This document shows positions 18,592 through 27,833 of a DNA stretch of 64,000 nucleotides, in pieces. How positions within the stretch are numbered: the stretch's first letter is position 1; the number at the start of each line of letters is the position of its first letter. The DNA comes from Halobacteriovorax marinus (GTDB lineage Bacteria > Bdellovibrionota > Bacteriovoracia > Bacteriovoracales > Bacteriovoracaceae), in NCBI GenBank assembly GCA_002163155.1, contig MAAO01000006.1:682001-746000 (forward strand), read 5' to 3'. The position numbers and the translations under genes are program-made. The notes beneath the pieces are model-generated. The model worked only from the letters and a program-made list of their open reading frames with translations, searched no databases and was not told the DNA's origin.

Positions 18592-19854
18592 ATGGATTTG
18601 TTAGCTAAAATTAACAAAATTTCTAAAATGCTTTTCAATGGGCCCGACTCTGAAGTGGGACTAGAGAGAAGTATGCGCTTGATCGGTGAGTCTCTCGAAG
18701 TCGATGGCATTCTCGTCTTAAAAAATATCCTAAATGAAAAAACAAGTGAAATTCAACTCGAGCCATACTTTGAATGGAAGGAGTCGAGAGAGGAAGTGTT
18801 TACATCTATCTTAGATAGTAACCTCTTAAAGAACTTCACTTACGAAGAAGTTTATCAGAGTTTCTCTATGACTTTAGCGCAAGGTCTACCTCTTTATGGG
18901 AACTCTTCAAACTTTGATTTTCAATCGAAAGAAATAGCTCCCTATTTCCTTAAAAAAGGACTGAAGAGTTTTATCATTCTTCCTGTTTTCTATGATTCTT
19001 TTCATTGGGGAAATTTGGTTCTCATTGATTTCACAAAAGAGAGAGACTGGGCCGAAGTGAGCGAAGGTCTTATGATCGTTGCAGGTATGTTAGGAGCTTT
19101 CATAAAGAATAAAGAATTCCGAGATAACATGAACGAAGAACTGGTCTCTGATCATGGAAAGAAGATGGCCACCCTTGGGGAGATGGCAGCAGGAATTGTT
19201 CACGAAATTAACAACCCCTTATTTATCATTAATGGTTATGCTACAAAAATAAATACTCTCATAGAGAGAGAGCAGTTAGATAAAGAACAACTTAGAAATA
19301 TCTCAGATATGATTCAGAAAAGTTGTAAACGTGTAACAAGTATTATTTCAGGCCTTCGCATGATCTCTAGAAAAACGAGATTGGATGACCTTGAAGTAAA
19401 GAGTTTTAAAGATGTAATTAATGGAACTATTGATATCTCTAAAGAGAGAATTCGATTGGCCGATATTGAACTTAAGATTAATTATCCTGAAGGGGATGAC
19501 TTTCCCATTGAATGTCATCCCGAGCAACTGTCTCAGGTCTTAGTAAACCTATTTAATAACGCCTATGACTCTATTTCTGAGAGAGATGACACAAAGTGGA
19601 TAGAGCTCTCTTTGAAGGACTTAGGGGACCGTTTACACTTCAGTGTGACGGATTCCGGAAATAAGATCCCCAAAGAAATTGCCAGTAAGATTATGCAGCC
19701 TTTCTTTACTACCAAAGAAGCTGGTAAGGGTACAGGTCTTGGTCTGAGTATTTCAAAAGAGATTGTCTCTAAGCACGGAGGGAATTTCTTCTTAGATCAT
19801 GATTGTGAGAACGTGCGATTTGTAATTGAGCTACCAAAATTAGAATACGAATAA
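18592..19854 (+). CDS. soluble sensor histidine kinase, GAF-like input domain
   Basis: 420 residues without membrane helices. Residues 1-175 look like a GAF-type sensory domain (VGLERSMRLIGESLEVDGILVLKNI...SFIILPVFYDSFHWGNLVLIDF). The HisKA motif GIVHEINNPLFIING places the phospho-acceptor at His204. N box NLFNNAYDSI, G1 VTDSGNKIP, and G2 GKGTGLGLSIS complete the ATPase. This is the NtrB/HWE-like HEINNPL class. No response regulator is adjacent, so the kinase is an orphan here. A bidirectional terminator follows the stop. Confidence 0.88.
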   Translation: MDLLAKINKISKMLFNGPDSEVGLERSMRLIGESLEVDGILVLKNILNEKTSEIQLEPYFEWKESREEVFTSILDSNLLKNFTYEEVYQSFSMTLAQGLPLYGNSSNFDFQSKEIAPYFLKKGLKSFIILPVFYDSFHWGNLVLIDFTKERDWAEVSEGLMIVAGMLGAFIKNKEFRDNMNEELVSDHGKKMATLGEMAAGIVHEINNPLFIINGYATKINTLIEREQLDKEQLRNISDMIQKSCKRVTSIISGLRMISRKTRLDDLEVKSFKDVINGTIDISKERIRLADIELKINYPEGDDFPIECHPEQLSQVLVNLFNNAYDSISERDDTKWIELSLKDLGDRLHFSVTDSGNKIPKEIASKIMQPFFTTKEAGKGTGLGLSISKEIVSKHGGNFFLDHDCENVRFVIELPKLEYE

Positions 19855-19884
19855 AAAAAAGGCTCCATTCGGAGTCTTTTTTTT
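19853..19884. terminator. bidirectional intrinsic terminator
   Basis: GGCTCC-ATTC-GGAGTC hairpin (19861-19876) flanked by A8 on the left and T8 on the right, serving both the kinase gene and the convergent metalloprotease gene. Confidence 0.9.
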
Positions 19885-19899
19885 ATTCGATTTATTTAA

Positions 19900-22440
19900 T
19901 TACTTTAAAGGAGAGTAAAGCTTCTTCTCATCCATGAAGTAATCATAGATATCATCTGGAGTTGACTCAATTGTTGAGAACGTTCCTAGAATAGTTTCCT
20001 TAAGCGTCTTAAACGATTTAAAAGTCACAGCATTTAACTTCTTCATCTCTCTTTTAAAACTATGAGATCCTGGAAAGAAATCAGATTTAGCTAAATCAAC
20101 AGCTTCTTTTCTAAGACTCTTTCTATTGATTTTAAAATCAAAAGTAGGTTTTAAAAGTCCAGACTCACTGATTACTTCAACTTTAGAGTCAAGAGTGTTG
20201 ATTACTGTCGCTGTAAGTGTCGTAACATCTTTTGCAAAACCTGCTTCTTTTACAGCAAATTTTTGATCAAGATATTGAAGAGAATAGAGTAGGAACATTC
20301 TATCAAAATCTAAAGCATAGACTTTCATCTTAGCATCAATCGCTTTTTTTATTTTCTCTGTTAAGAACTCTTCGTAGTAAGCAGGAGCTAATTTCTTAGT
20401 AAGAGCAATCATCTCATGGGCAACAGGAGTCGCTAGGAGATCACCATTTCTAATTGGAGTAATATTCTTAAAGAGAACTTGATTCATTCCACCAATTTTT
20501 AAAAAGTCTTTAGTCACTTTCTCAGCTGTCTTAGCTTGGTATTCTGCCAATTCTTCTCTAGTTGCTGCTAGCGAGTAAGTTCTCTCAAGCATAGTACTCT
20601 TTTTACCTAACTTTGCTTTTTCAATAAGAGGCTTAAAACGTTTTTCTGCTAACCATGATCCATCCTCTTCACCAGGGACTTGTATCATGTTGATTGCAGT
20701 CACTTTCTGATCTTCAGAAAGCTCGTTATTTGCAAGAAGTGAAAATTGCTTCTTTAACATGATGTGAACAAGGTTCTTCATTGAACTCTTCATGAAGAAT
20801 TGCTTACTTTCCATAATGTTAGTGAAAGCATCAAATCTAAAACAGTCAAAGAATTTTCCTGCGTCACCATCTGTACAGTACTGAAGTTCTGAAATCTTAC
20901 TAGCACCTTTATAGGCAACATTAATGGCGTGTTGATCATAAGCAAGAGCATCGTTCTCTAGTCTTATCTTAGCTCCAATGAAGTTAGAGAAAAATCCTGG
21001 AGTATAATCCATAACAGAACTTCCAACATTTACTTCTGTCTCTAAGAGGCCTGTCTTTAAATAATTCTTAGCAAGAGCTTCATAGTTGCTAGAGTCAACA
21101 TTTGAATCTAAACTCGCTGCAAAGTTATGTCTAAAACCTAGCGTGTGACCAACTTCGTGGGCCACAACTTCACGGATATAGTCAGAAACGTATCTTACAT
21201 ACATCACTTCTTTTTCTTCATCAGTGTAAGTTCCAGCTTCAACAACTTCTATAAGTTCTTTAAGCTTAAATGATTCGGCCTGCATTCTTTCTTCTTTATT
21301 TCTACATGTAAGAGTGCTTGTGAATCCCTGTAGAGATAGGTGGTGAATGTTGGCCTTGTCTTCTTTATCAAATCTCTCTAAGTAAGTTTTAGCTGAGCGG
21401 TATGAACCTTTAGCAAATGAACTTGTCATGAAGACGTGAGCTTGTTTAATTTCTCCAGTTAGAGGATCAGAGCTAGAAGCTGCATAAGCAAATCCTGCTG
21501 TATCCCAATCTAACCATTGTACAATGTTATAACCTGGCTCGAAAATTTTCACATCACTTGGAAGAGTTTCTACTGAAATAACTTCTTTAGAGAATGCTTT
21601 GTTCCAGTATTTAACACCGTCAACAACCGCTTGGTAATATTTCTTAGGGACATTATTAGTCACATGAAAAACAATTGGTTTTGTAATATCAAATTTCTTT
21701 ATATGAACAACTTGAGTTTCATTAATGCTTCCATCTTCGTTGTTGGCATATACAGGATGATTCTCAAAGTATCCTACGTAATCAAAACCAGGACTAGTCA
21801 CAGACTTAAAGTTTTCATTCTTCTTGTAGCTTGAAAAGATATACTTAATTTGAACTGGACTTACAGAAGCAGCAGCACGGCTTGTCGCTGGAACTTCTAC
21901 ACGTAGGTACTGGTCTATAAAGATATTTCCATCTCTTAGTTCTACTTCATTAATGAAACTCTCTAAAATTCTATAAGTACTTTCAGATGATGTATCACTT
22001 TTAGGATCAGCTATATAATAAGAACCTTTTTGAAAAAGAATTTTCATTCCTTCTTCAAAGTTGAAAGTCACTTCACTATTGTTTTCAAAAACAACTGGAA
22101 ACTTCGCTAGAAGAGTTTCTGTCGTAACAGAATCAGTCACAAGCTTTCCACTAGTAGATTCAAACATTCCAATGAATGGTCCGTTCTTTCTGAAATAAAT
22201 AACTTTAGAAGCTAGAGGATTTCCTGTTGCCGATGGAGGGTTATCTATTATTGATGATTGCATTAAGAAGAGGTGACCAAGAGCACTCTTTTCAATTGTA
22301 ATATTATAATTGTCCTCTGTTGAAAGAGACTTAACAATTTTGCTTGGCTTTAATAGAGGAGTAGTATCTGTGTGATTAACTTCTTTATTTCCACATGCAG
22401 TGGCGAGAAGAAGTACTCCAAGAAAAACTAAATTTTTCAT
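19900..22440 (-). CDS. zinc-dependent metalloprotease lipoprotein (HExxHxxGxRHN)
   Basis: 846 residues from the ATG at 22440, chosen because AAAAAGGA lies just upstream and because it yields a clean lipoprotein signal (MKNLVFLGVLLLATACGN, Cys near residue 16). An upstream ATG would add 13 unlikely residues. The zinc site HEVGHTLGFRHN begins at His428, with Glu429 as catalyst, then His432 and His438, followed by a Met-turn-like SVMDYTPGF. This matches the large DUF5117/DUF4953 family of metzincin-like secreted proteases. It is anchored in the outer membrane or periplasm and probably degrades protein there. It is divergent from pyrE. Confidence 0.85.
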   Translation of the reverse strand: MKNLVFLGVLLLATACGNKEVNHTDTTPLLKPSKIVKSLSTEDNYNITIEKSALGHLFLMQSSIIDNPPSATGNPLASKVIYFRKNGPFIGMFESTSGKLVTDSVTTETLLAKFPVVFENNSEVTFNFEEGMKILFQKGSYYIADPKSDTSSESTYRILESFINEVELRDGNIFIDQYLRVEVPATSRAAASVSPVQIKYIFSSYKKNENFKSVTSPGFDYVGYFENHPVYANNEDGSINETQVVHIKKFDITKPIVFHVTNNVPKKYYQAVVDGVKYWNKAFSKEVISVETLPSDVKIFEPGYNIVQWLDWDTAGFAYAASSSDPLTGEIKQAHVFMTSSFAKGSYRSAKTYLERFDKEDKANIHHLSLQGFTSTLTCRNKEERMQAESFKLKELIEVVEAGTYTDEEKEVMYVRYVSDYIREVVAHEVGHTLGFRHNFAASLDSNVDSSNYEALAKNYLKTGLLETEVNVGSSVMDYTPGFFSNFIGAKIRLENDALAYDQHAINVAYKGASKISELQYCTDGDAGKFFDCFRFDAFTNIMESKQFFMKSSMKNLVHIMLKKQFSLLANNELSEDQKVTAINMIQVPGEEDGSWLAEKRFKPLIEKAKLGKKSTMLERTYSLAATREELAEYQAKTAEKVTKDFLKIGGMNQVLFKNITPIRNGDLLATPVAHEMIALTKKLAPAYYEEFLTEKIKKAIDAKMKVYALDFDRMFLLYSLQYLDQKFAVKEAGFAKDVTTLTATVINTLDSKVEVISESGLLKPTFDFKINRKSLRKEAVDLAKSDFFPGSHSFKREMKKLNAVTFKSFKTLKETILGTFSTIESTPDDIYDYFMDEKKLYSPLK

Positions 22441-22560
22441 AAAATTCCTTTTTGTTCTGATTGATGGCCCTTTGAGCAAGGGGACTGTATACTCTCAGGC
22501 AAATAGCAGTCAATTTTATTGGTTCTTACAAAGACTTACATTTAATAGGCGAGGTTTCAT

Positions 22561-23196
22561 ATGAGTATCGACAGAGAAGTAGCGAAAGTATTATTAGACA
22601 GTTTATGTTTGCAGCTTTCACCTAGTGAGCCATTTACCTATGCCTCAGGCCTTAGAGGACCTATTTATTGTGACAATAGGCAGCTTTTAAGCCTTCCTGT
22701 TGCGCGCAAGGTCATTATTGATGGATTTGTCGAGGCCTTAAAAGAATCTGGTTGGCAATTTGACCAATTGGCGGGGCTAGCAACTGCGGGGATTCCTCAC
22801 TGCGCTTTCGTAGCTCACGAATTAGATCTTCCCATGATCTATATTAGATCAAAGGCCAAGGGCCACGGTAAGCAAAACCAAGTTGAAGGTAAGTATGAAC
22901 CGGGTCAGAAGGTCATCCTCATTGAAGATCTCGTCAATCAAGGAAAGAGCTTAGGTGAAGCTATAGAGGCGACACTAGCGGCTGGATTGGTGCCTGTTGG
23001 ATGCTTAACTATCGTGACTTATGAGATGGCGAGAGCGCAGGAAGTGTTAAACAAATTCAAGATACCCTTAATATCATTGACAAATTTTTCAACTATTGTG
23101 GATTTGGCCCTTGAGCAAAAGAACATATCTGCCGAAGAGAAAGATATGTTAATTTCATGGCAGGCAGATCCCGTATCGTGGTCTTCAAAGGTTTGA
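22561..23196 (+). CDS. pyrE: orotate phosphoribosyltransferase
   Basis: 211 residues. The PRPP-binding motif VILIEDLVNQGKSL is present, with the OPRTase N-terminal PFTYASGLRGPIYCDNR and the GLATAGIPHCAFVAHELDLPMIYIRSKAKGHGKQN loop carrying catalytic Lys residues. It joins orotate and PRPP to give OMP, the fifth step of UMP synthesis. It stands apart from other pyr genes. Confidence 0.93.
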   Translation: MSIDREVAKVLLDSLCLQLSPSEPFTYASGLRGPIYCDNRQLLSLPVARKVIIDGFVEALKESGWQFDQLAGLATAGIPHCAFVAHELDLPMIYIRSKAKGHGKQNQVEGKYEPGQKVILIEDLVNQGKSLGEAIEATLAAGLVPVGCLTIVTYEMARAQEVLNKFKIPLISLTNFSTIVDLALEQKNISAEEKDMLISWQADPVSWSSKV

Positions 23197-23352
23197 TTAA
23201 GTTCTCTTAACCTTTGGACGCTAAGCGGTCGACATTATATTGACGACCGTGGTATTAAGATTCCAGTTTGAAACACTCATTTTCATGAAGTTTTCTAAAG
23301 CAATTAATATTGTTTCACATTTTATTTTATATAATACGTTAAAGGAGTTTAT

Positions 23353-24624
23353 ATGGCGGACAAGGCGAAGCTGGATTTAGGTGACAAGGTTATTGAGCTT
23401 CCAATAGTAGAGGGAAGCGAGGGCGAAAAGGCCATCGATATATCTAGACTTAGAGCAGAGACAGGATTCATTACACTAGATAATGGTTTTGTGAACACTG
23501 GTTCTTGTATGTCTGGTGTTACTTTTTTGAATGGAGAAAAAGGAATATTAAGATATAGGGGTTACCCAATTGAGCAATTAGCTGAAAGTTCAAACTTCTT
23601 AGAGGTTTCTTGGCTGCTCTATTACGGTGAACTTCCATCATCTACAGAGATGGTTAATTTTAAGAAGAAAGTTTCGAGTTTTTCAAAACTTCCGGAAGGA
23701 ATTGAAAAATTAGTTGATACTTTCCCAAAGACTGCCCATCCAATGGGAGTGCTCTCTTGTGCAACTGCAGCTCTGTCTGCTTACTATGAAGATTTCTTAG
23801 GGCCTCAGCCAACTAAAGAAGATAAAGACGTACTCTTTGCTCAATTGCTTGGACAATTAAAAGTGATTGTTTCTAGATTTTATAGAAAGTCGCAAGGGTT
23901 AGACTTAATTGCTTCAAACCCTGAATTAGATTACTGTTCAGACTTTTTAATGATGATGTTTGGTGAAGCCGATGCTGATGTAGCAAAAGCACTAGACGTT
24001 CTACTCATACTTCACGCAGATCATGAGCAAAATTGTTCAGCTTCTACTGTTAGAGTTGTCGGATCATCTCATGCAAATATTTTCTCAACAATTTCTGGTG
24101 GAATTGATGCTTTATGGGGACAACTTCACGGTGGTGCCAACCAAGCAGTTCTTGAAATGTTAGATGAAATCACTACAGAGGGTGGAGACGCTGCTAAAGC
24201 ACTTGAAAAAGCAAAAGATAAAGAAGACCCATTCAAACTTATGGGATTTGGACATAGAGTTTATAAGAACTTTGATCCAAGAGCGAAAATTATCAAAGTT
24301 GCTTGTGATACAGTTCTTGAAAAACTAAAAGTAAACGATCCTCTTCTTAATATTGCCAAAGGTCTCGAAGAGCAGGCGCTTAAAGATGAGTACTTCGTTA
24401 AAAGAAAACTCTATCCAAACGTAGATTTCTATTCTGGAATTATATATAAGGCTCTTGGGATTCCAACAAATATGTTCACAGCAATGTTTGTATTAGGAAG
24501 ACTTCCTGGATGGTTATCACAATGGAAAGAACTTAGAGAAGATACCTCTGCTAAGATCTGTCGTCCGAGACAAATCTACACAGGTGCAACCGAAAGAAAT
24601 TATAAAAAATTAGATGAAAGATAG
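23353..24624 (+). CDS. gltA: citrate synthase
   Basis: 423 residues, the normal length of the hexameric type I enzyme. It begins with the domain LRAETGFITLDNGFVNTGSC and GILRYRGYPIEQL. The active site follows: LHADHEQNCSASTVR, WGQLHGGANQA and MGFGHRVYKNFDPRA (catalytic His residues), then VDFYSGIIYKALGIP (catalytic Asp). It condenses oxaloacetate with acetyl-CoA. AAAGGAG precedes the ATG, and an intrinsic terminator follows the stop. Confidence 0.96.
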   Translation: MADKAKLDLGDKVIELPIVEGSEGEKAIDISRLRAETGFITLDNGFVNTGSCMSGVTFLNGEKGILRYRGYPIEQLAESSNFLEVSWLLYYGELPSSTEMVNFKKKVSSFSKLPEGIEKLVDTFPKTAHPMGVLSCATAALSAYYEDFLGPQPTKEDKDVLFAQLLGQLKVIVSRFYRKSQGLDLIASNPELDYCSDFLMMMFGEADADVAKALDVLLILHADHEQNCSASTVRVVGSSHANIFSTISGGIDALWGQLHGGANQAVLEMLDEITTEGGDAAKALEKAKDKEDPFKLMGFGHRVYKNFDPRAKIIKVACDTVLEKLKVNDPLLNIAKGLEEQALKDEYFVKRKLYPNVDFYSGIIYKALGIPTNMFTAMFVLGRLPGWLSQWKELREDTSAKICRPRQIYTGATERNYKKLDER

Positions 24625-24629
24625 AAAGA

Positions 24630-24654
24630 GGCTCCAGAGGGAGCCTTTTTTTTT
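24630..24654 (+). terminator. intrinsic terminator of gltA
   Basis: GGCTC/GAGCC stem with AGAGG-containing loop followed by nine T. Confidence 0.9.
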
Positions 24655-24706
24655 GCTTAAATATTAAGAAATATTGTTATTTCATCCTAAAAACCTGAGG
24701 GAGAGA

Positions 24707-25777
24707 ATGAAGTTCATAGGCTTTACGCTAAGAAAATATCGACGCTTTCTTGGTGCTCGCTTCTCCTATATTCCCTGGGGATTATCTTTCTTAGTCGCTT
24801 GTGCCGTTAGTGTTTACTTCTTCAGTACTTACTCCGAGAGACTAGACAATTTCTTTTCCTCTGGAAGTCCAACGGTTTCTAACCAGCTTAGTTTGATTAT
24901 TAAGTTAGATGCTAAAGTCACTCACTGGATGGTTGGTATTGATCAATTTCTAGATTCAGGTGAAGAGGTCAATTTAAAAATAGATAAACAAAGCCTTAAG
25001 CTGGAAATAGCAGAGCTAAAAGAGAATCACAAATCCATTAAGCAATATATGGGTTTATGGTCAATTAAAAATGAAGAATTAAACAGGTTTAAGGATATTT
25101 CTCAGTTCTTCTATGTTAATCCCATAGAGACATTACCTAATCGAATTGCACGTAAAGATAGTGCCACTGTCTTAAAGAAGAAATACTCCCTAGTTATGGG
25201 GGCTTTTTCTTTGTATGCCGAAGCTCTTCGCCAAAATCAAAATGAGGTTTCAAAGAGGGTGGGCTTTATCAGTGCCCTTAATTATTTCTTTGCTACCTGC
25301 TCCATCGTATTTGGACTCATATCAACGTTCTTTTTCTTAGAAGCTATTCTTGTTAAGTTAGATAAATTTAGAGATTTTGCGTCTAAGAAGAAATTCTGCG
25401 TTCTCTTTGTTGATGATGAACAAGGTATTTTAGATGTGGTGGAGAGTAGCCATGAGAAATTAAGAAGCTGCGACTTTCTTATGGCAGCAAATGGAAAAGA
25501 AGCACTAAAGATCATTAAACGTCAGCACGTGGATTTGATTATCACCGATTTATGTATGCCCGAGATGGGAGGATTAGAGCTTATTTCTAAGCTTAAGAGA
25601 GTACATATTCCCATCGTTGTTATGACGAGTAAGAGTGTTCTGACCTCTGAAACTAGAGAGGCACTCCATAATCAGATAGTTTATGACAAATTTGATATTC
25701 TCAATCGCTTGGACGAAATTATTGGAAAACAAATTCAATTGGAGGCCAAACATCAAAACTCTAAAAAAGCCTCATAA
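24707..25777 (+). CDS. membrane-anchored receiver-domain protein
   Basis: 356 residues from the ATG at 24707, which has GAGGGAG just upstream; a TTG at 24674 is a weaker start. Two membrane helices (about 22-42 and 195-215) bracket an extracytoplasmic helical sensor domain. The C-terminal 110 residues are a full receiver domain: VLFVDDEQ acidic pair, phospho-acceptor Asp281 in IITDLCMPEMGG, VVMTSKS. This is the layout of a sensor kinase with the kinase replaced by a receiver. It probably links an external signal to phosphorelay state. It has no kinase neighbour. Confidence 0.78.
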   Translation: MKFIGFTLRKYRRFLGARFSYIPWGLSFLVACAVSVYFFSTYSERLDNFFSSGSPTVSNQLSLIIKLDAKVTHWMVGIDQFLDSGEEVNLKIDKQSLKLEIAELKENHKSIKQYMGLWSIKNEELNRFKDISQFFYVNPIETLPNRIARKDSATVLKKKYSLVMGAFSLYAEALRQNQNEVSKRVGFISALNYFFATCSIVFGLISTFFFLEAILVKLDKFRDFASKKKFCVLFVDDEQGILDVVESSHEKLRSCDFLMAANGKEALKIIKRQHVDLIITDLCMPEMGGLELISKLKRVHIPIVVMTSKSVLTSETREALHNQIVYDKFDILNRLDEIIGKQIQLEAKHQNSKKAS

Positions 25778-25822
25778 GAGAGCTTGCTTTTGTTCTTGGG
25801 GAAATTCAAGTAATATGGTGAT

Positions 25823-26860
25823 ATGAAATTTCAATTAAGCGAATTAAAGAAAACTCTATTAGAGCCCGATTTACCTGAGACTAAAATTGCTAAAATCCTC
25901 AGTAAAATTTCTAAGGGGTTTACTAGTGAAAGAAGTAAAATCACTGAGTATGTAAGTGATAGAGAACAGGTTTCTGCCTATACACTCTTTTATCTTCCAA
26001 CCAATATTCCAAAATTAAAGTTCGTCTTGGATCAGCTTTCTCCTTCACTACTTAGTGATATACAAAATTCAAAAATATTAGACTTGGGAACTGGTCCTGG
26101 AACTTTTGCTTTTGCTTTCGATGAATTCTTCGAAGGAGAAGTCGATGTTACTGGAGTTGATACAAGTGGTTTAATGCTTGAGCAGGCCAATAATATCAAC
26201 GAGCAAATTTATAAGAATGAGCGGATCAAGTTTCTTCCTGAAATTCCTAGTTCATTTAAAAATGAAACTCTTTTTTTAGGTCACTCCATGAATGAAATGG
26301 GTGTTGATAAATTGATTTCACTGGTTGAGAAAACTCAGCCTAGAAACCTCATTATCATTGAGCCGGGAACGAGTGAAGTCTTTATTCAAGTGGTAAAGCT
26401 TCGTGATCGTATGAGAGAGCTAGGCTTCAATTGTGCCTTTCCTTGTGCCAATATAACTTCCCCTTGTCCTGCAAAGCTCAAACGGGATGAAGGAATTGAG
26501 GATTGGTGTCACCAAGTTCTAAGAATGTCCCACGATGACGAAGTTGAGCGACTTTCACAAATTATAAAACTCGATCGTAAGGCGATGCCACTCATCGCCC
26601 ACGTTTACACAAAAGATCAGGACTATAAAGCTAGCAGTGCTCGAAAAGTTCGTTTCTTAAGGGAGACTAAGTATTCTTTCGATTGGGAAGTTTGCCTAGA
26701 AGTTGAGGGCACTTTAAAGCATTATACTTTTGAAATTGTTAAAAAGGGTTTGAAGAAGAAAGAGATTAAGGCACTACAGAAAACTTCTGTGGGAATTAGT
26801 TTAGAGTATGAAGTGCTTAAAGAGTTGGGCGAGAACCATCTTAGAGTAAAACTAATATAA
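25823..26860 (+). CDS. Rsm22-like methyltransferase-fold protein with four-Cys motif
   Basis: 345 residues. SAM-fold motif ILDLGTGPGTFAFAF (85-99), then GHSMNEM and IIIEPGTSEVF. The diagnostic segment is C204, C208, C215, C229 (NCAFPCAN, TSPCPAK, DWCHQ), the pattern of the Rsm22/METTL17 family, which binds small-subunit rRNA and in eukaryotes carries an iron-sulfur cluster. The usual histidines of the PCPH motif are replaced here (PCAN, PCPA). A role in ribosome small-subunit assembly is likely by family. Confidence 0.75.
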   Translation: MKFQLSELKKTLLEPDLPETKIAKILSKISKGFTSERSKITEYVSDREQVSAYTLFYLPTNIPKLKFVLDQLSPSLLSDIQNSKILDLGTGPGTFAFAFDEFFEGEVDVTGVDTSGLMLEQANNINEQIYKNERIKFLPEIPSSFKNETLFLGHSMNEMGVDKLISLVEKTQPRNLIIIEPGTSEVFIQVVKLRDRMRELGFNCAFPCANITSPCPAKLKRDEGIEDWCHQVLRMSHDDEVERLSQIIKLDRKAMPLIAHVYTKDQDYKASSARKVRFLRETKYSFDWEVCLEVEGTLKHYTFEIVKKGLKKKEIKALQKTSVGISLEYEVLKELGENHLRVKLI

Positions 26861-26896
26861 TAAATAAAACTTATAAATATATGTTATAGTATAAAA

Positions 26897-27739
26897 ATGT
26901 TACCAAGTTCAAATGATATTCAATACTTTATCGAAGTCTCAAAAACTTTAAACTTATCACGTTCTGCTGAGAGGTTGGGGGTGACTCAACCGACTTTGAC
27001 CTTTGCTATTAAGCGCTTAGAAGAATCCCTTGGAGTGAATTTACTTGTTCGCTCAAAAACAGGAGTAGCTCTCACTCGTCATGGAGAGAGTTTTAGACGT
27101 GAGTCAAAAAAGTTCTTAGAAGATTGGTATCAGTTAAAGTCAAAAATTGTTCAGGAGAAAGAAGAGGTTAGGGGACTTTACTCAATTGGAGTTCACCCTT
27201 CTGTCGCGCTCTATACTCTTTCTGATTTTATCCCAGAGCTCTATTTGAATTATGACAAACTTGAAATCAAACTTGTACATGATTCTAGTCGTATCATTAC
27301 GGAACAAGTTATTTCTAATAAACTTGATTTGGGAATTGTTGTGAATCCTGTTTCCCATCCTGACTTAGTGATCATTAAATTGATCACAGATGAAGTTTCT
27401 CTATGGGAGAGTCCTGAGAATAAGAACTCAGATGTTCTTCTCTGTGACCCAGATTTAAATCAAACTTCCTCACTGATGCAAAAACTTAAGAAGCAAAAAT
27501 TTAAATTCTCTCGCATTATTCACTCTCAAAATTTAGAAGTTTTAACTGACCTAGTTCAAAATGGTGCAGGAATTGGAATTCTTCCCGGTAAAGTTGTTAG
27601 CGCTAGTAAAAGACGTTTGAATAAAGTTCCTTCTTCCCCCTTTTTTAAAGATACTATCTGTCTTATTTATCGCGCTGATAGGGTCAAAACTAAGGCCTCT
27701 GAAGAGATCATTGCAAGAATTAAAAAATTGAAGAAATAG
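26897..27739 (+). CDS. LysR-family transcriptional regulator
   Basis: 280 residues. The N-terminal winged helix is typical (DIQYFIEVSKTLNLSRSAERLGVTQPTLTFAIKRLEESLGVNLLVR), followed by a periplasmic-binding-protein-like effector domain. It reads toward the flavoprotein gene 95 bases downstream, which is the most likely target or partner. The effector is unknown. Confidence 0.9.
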   Translation: MLPSSNDIQYFIEVSKTLNLSRSAERLGVTQPTLTFAIKRLEESLGVNLLVRSKTGVALTRHGESFRRESKKFLEDWYQLKSKIVQEKEEVRGLYSIGVHPSVALYTLSDFIPELYLNYDKLEIKLVHDSSRIITEQVISNKLDLGIVVNPVSHPDLVIIKLITDEVSLWESPENKNSDVLLCDPDLNQTSSLMQKLKKQKFKFSRIIHSQNLEVLTDLVQNGAGIGILPGKVVSASKRRLNKVPSSPFFKDTICLIYRADRVKTKASEEIIARIKKLKK

Positions 27740-27833
27740 TTCACTTTGACTCATGACGTTTTAAAACTTTCATGGCCATGAGAGTAATATTGCGTTTTAA
27801 TACCTTCATAAAATTCATTTATAAGGAGTTATC

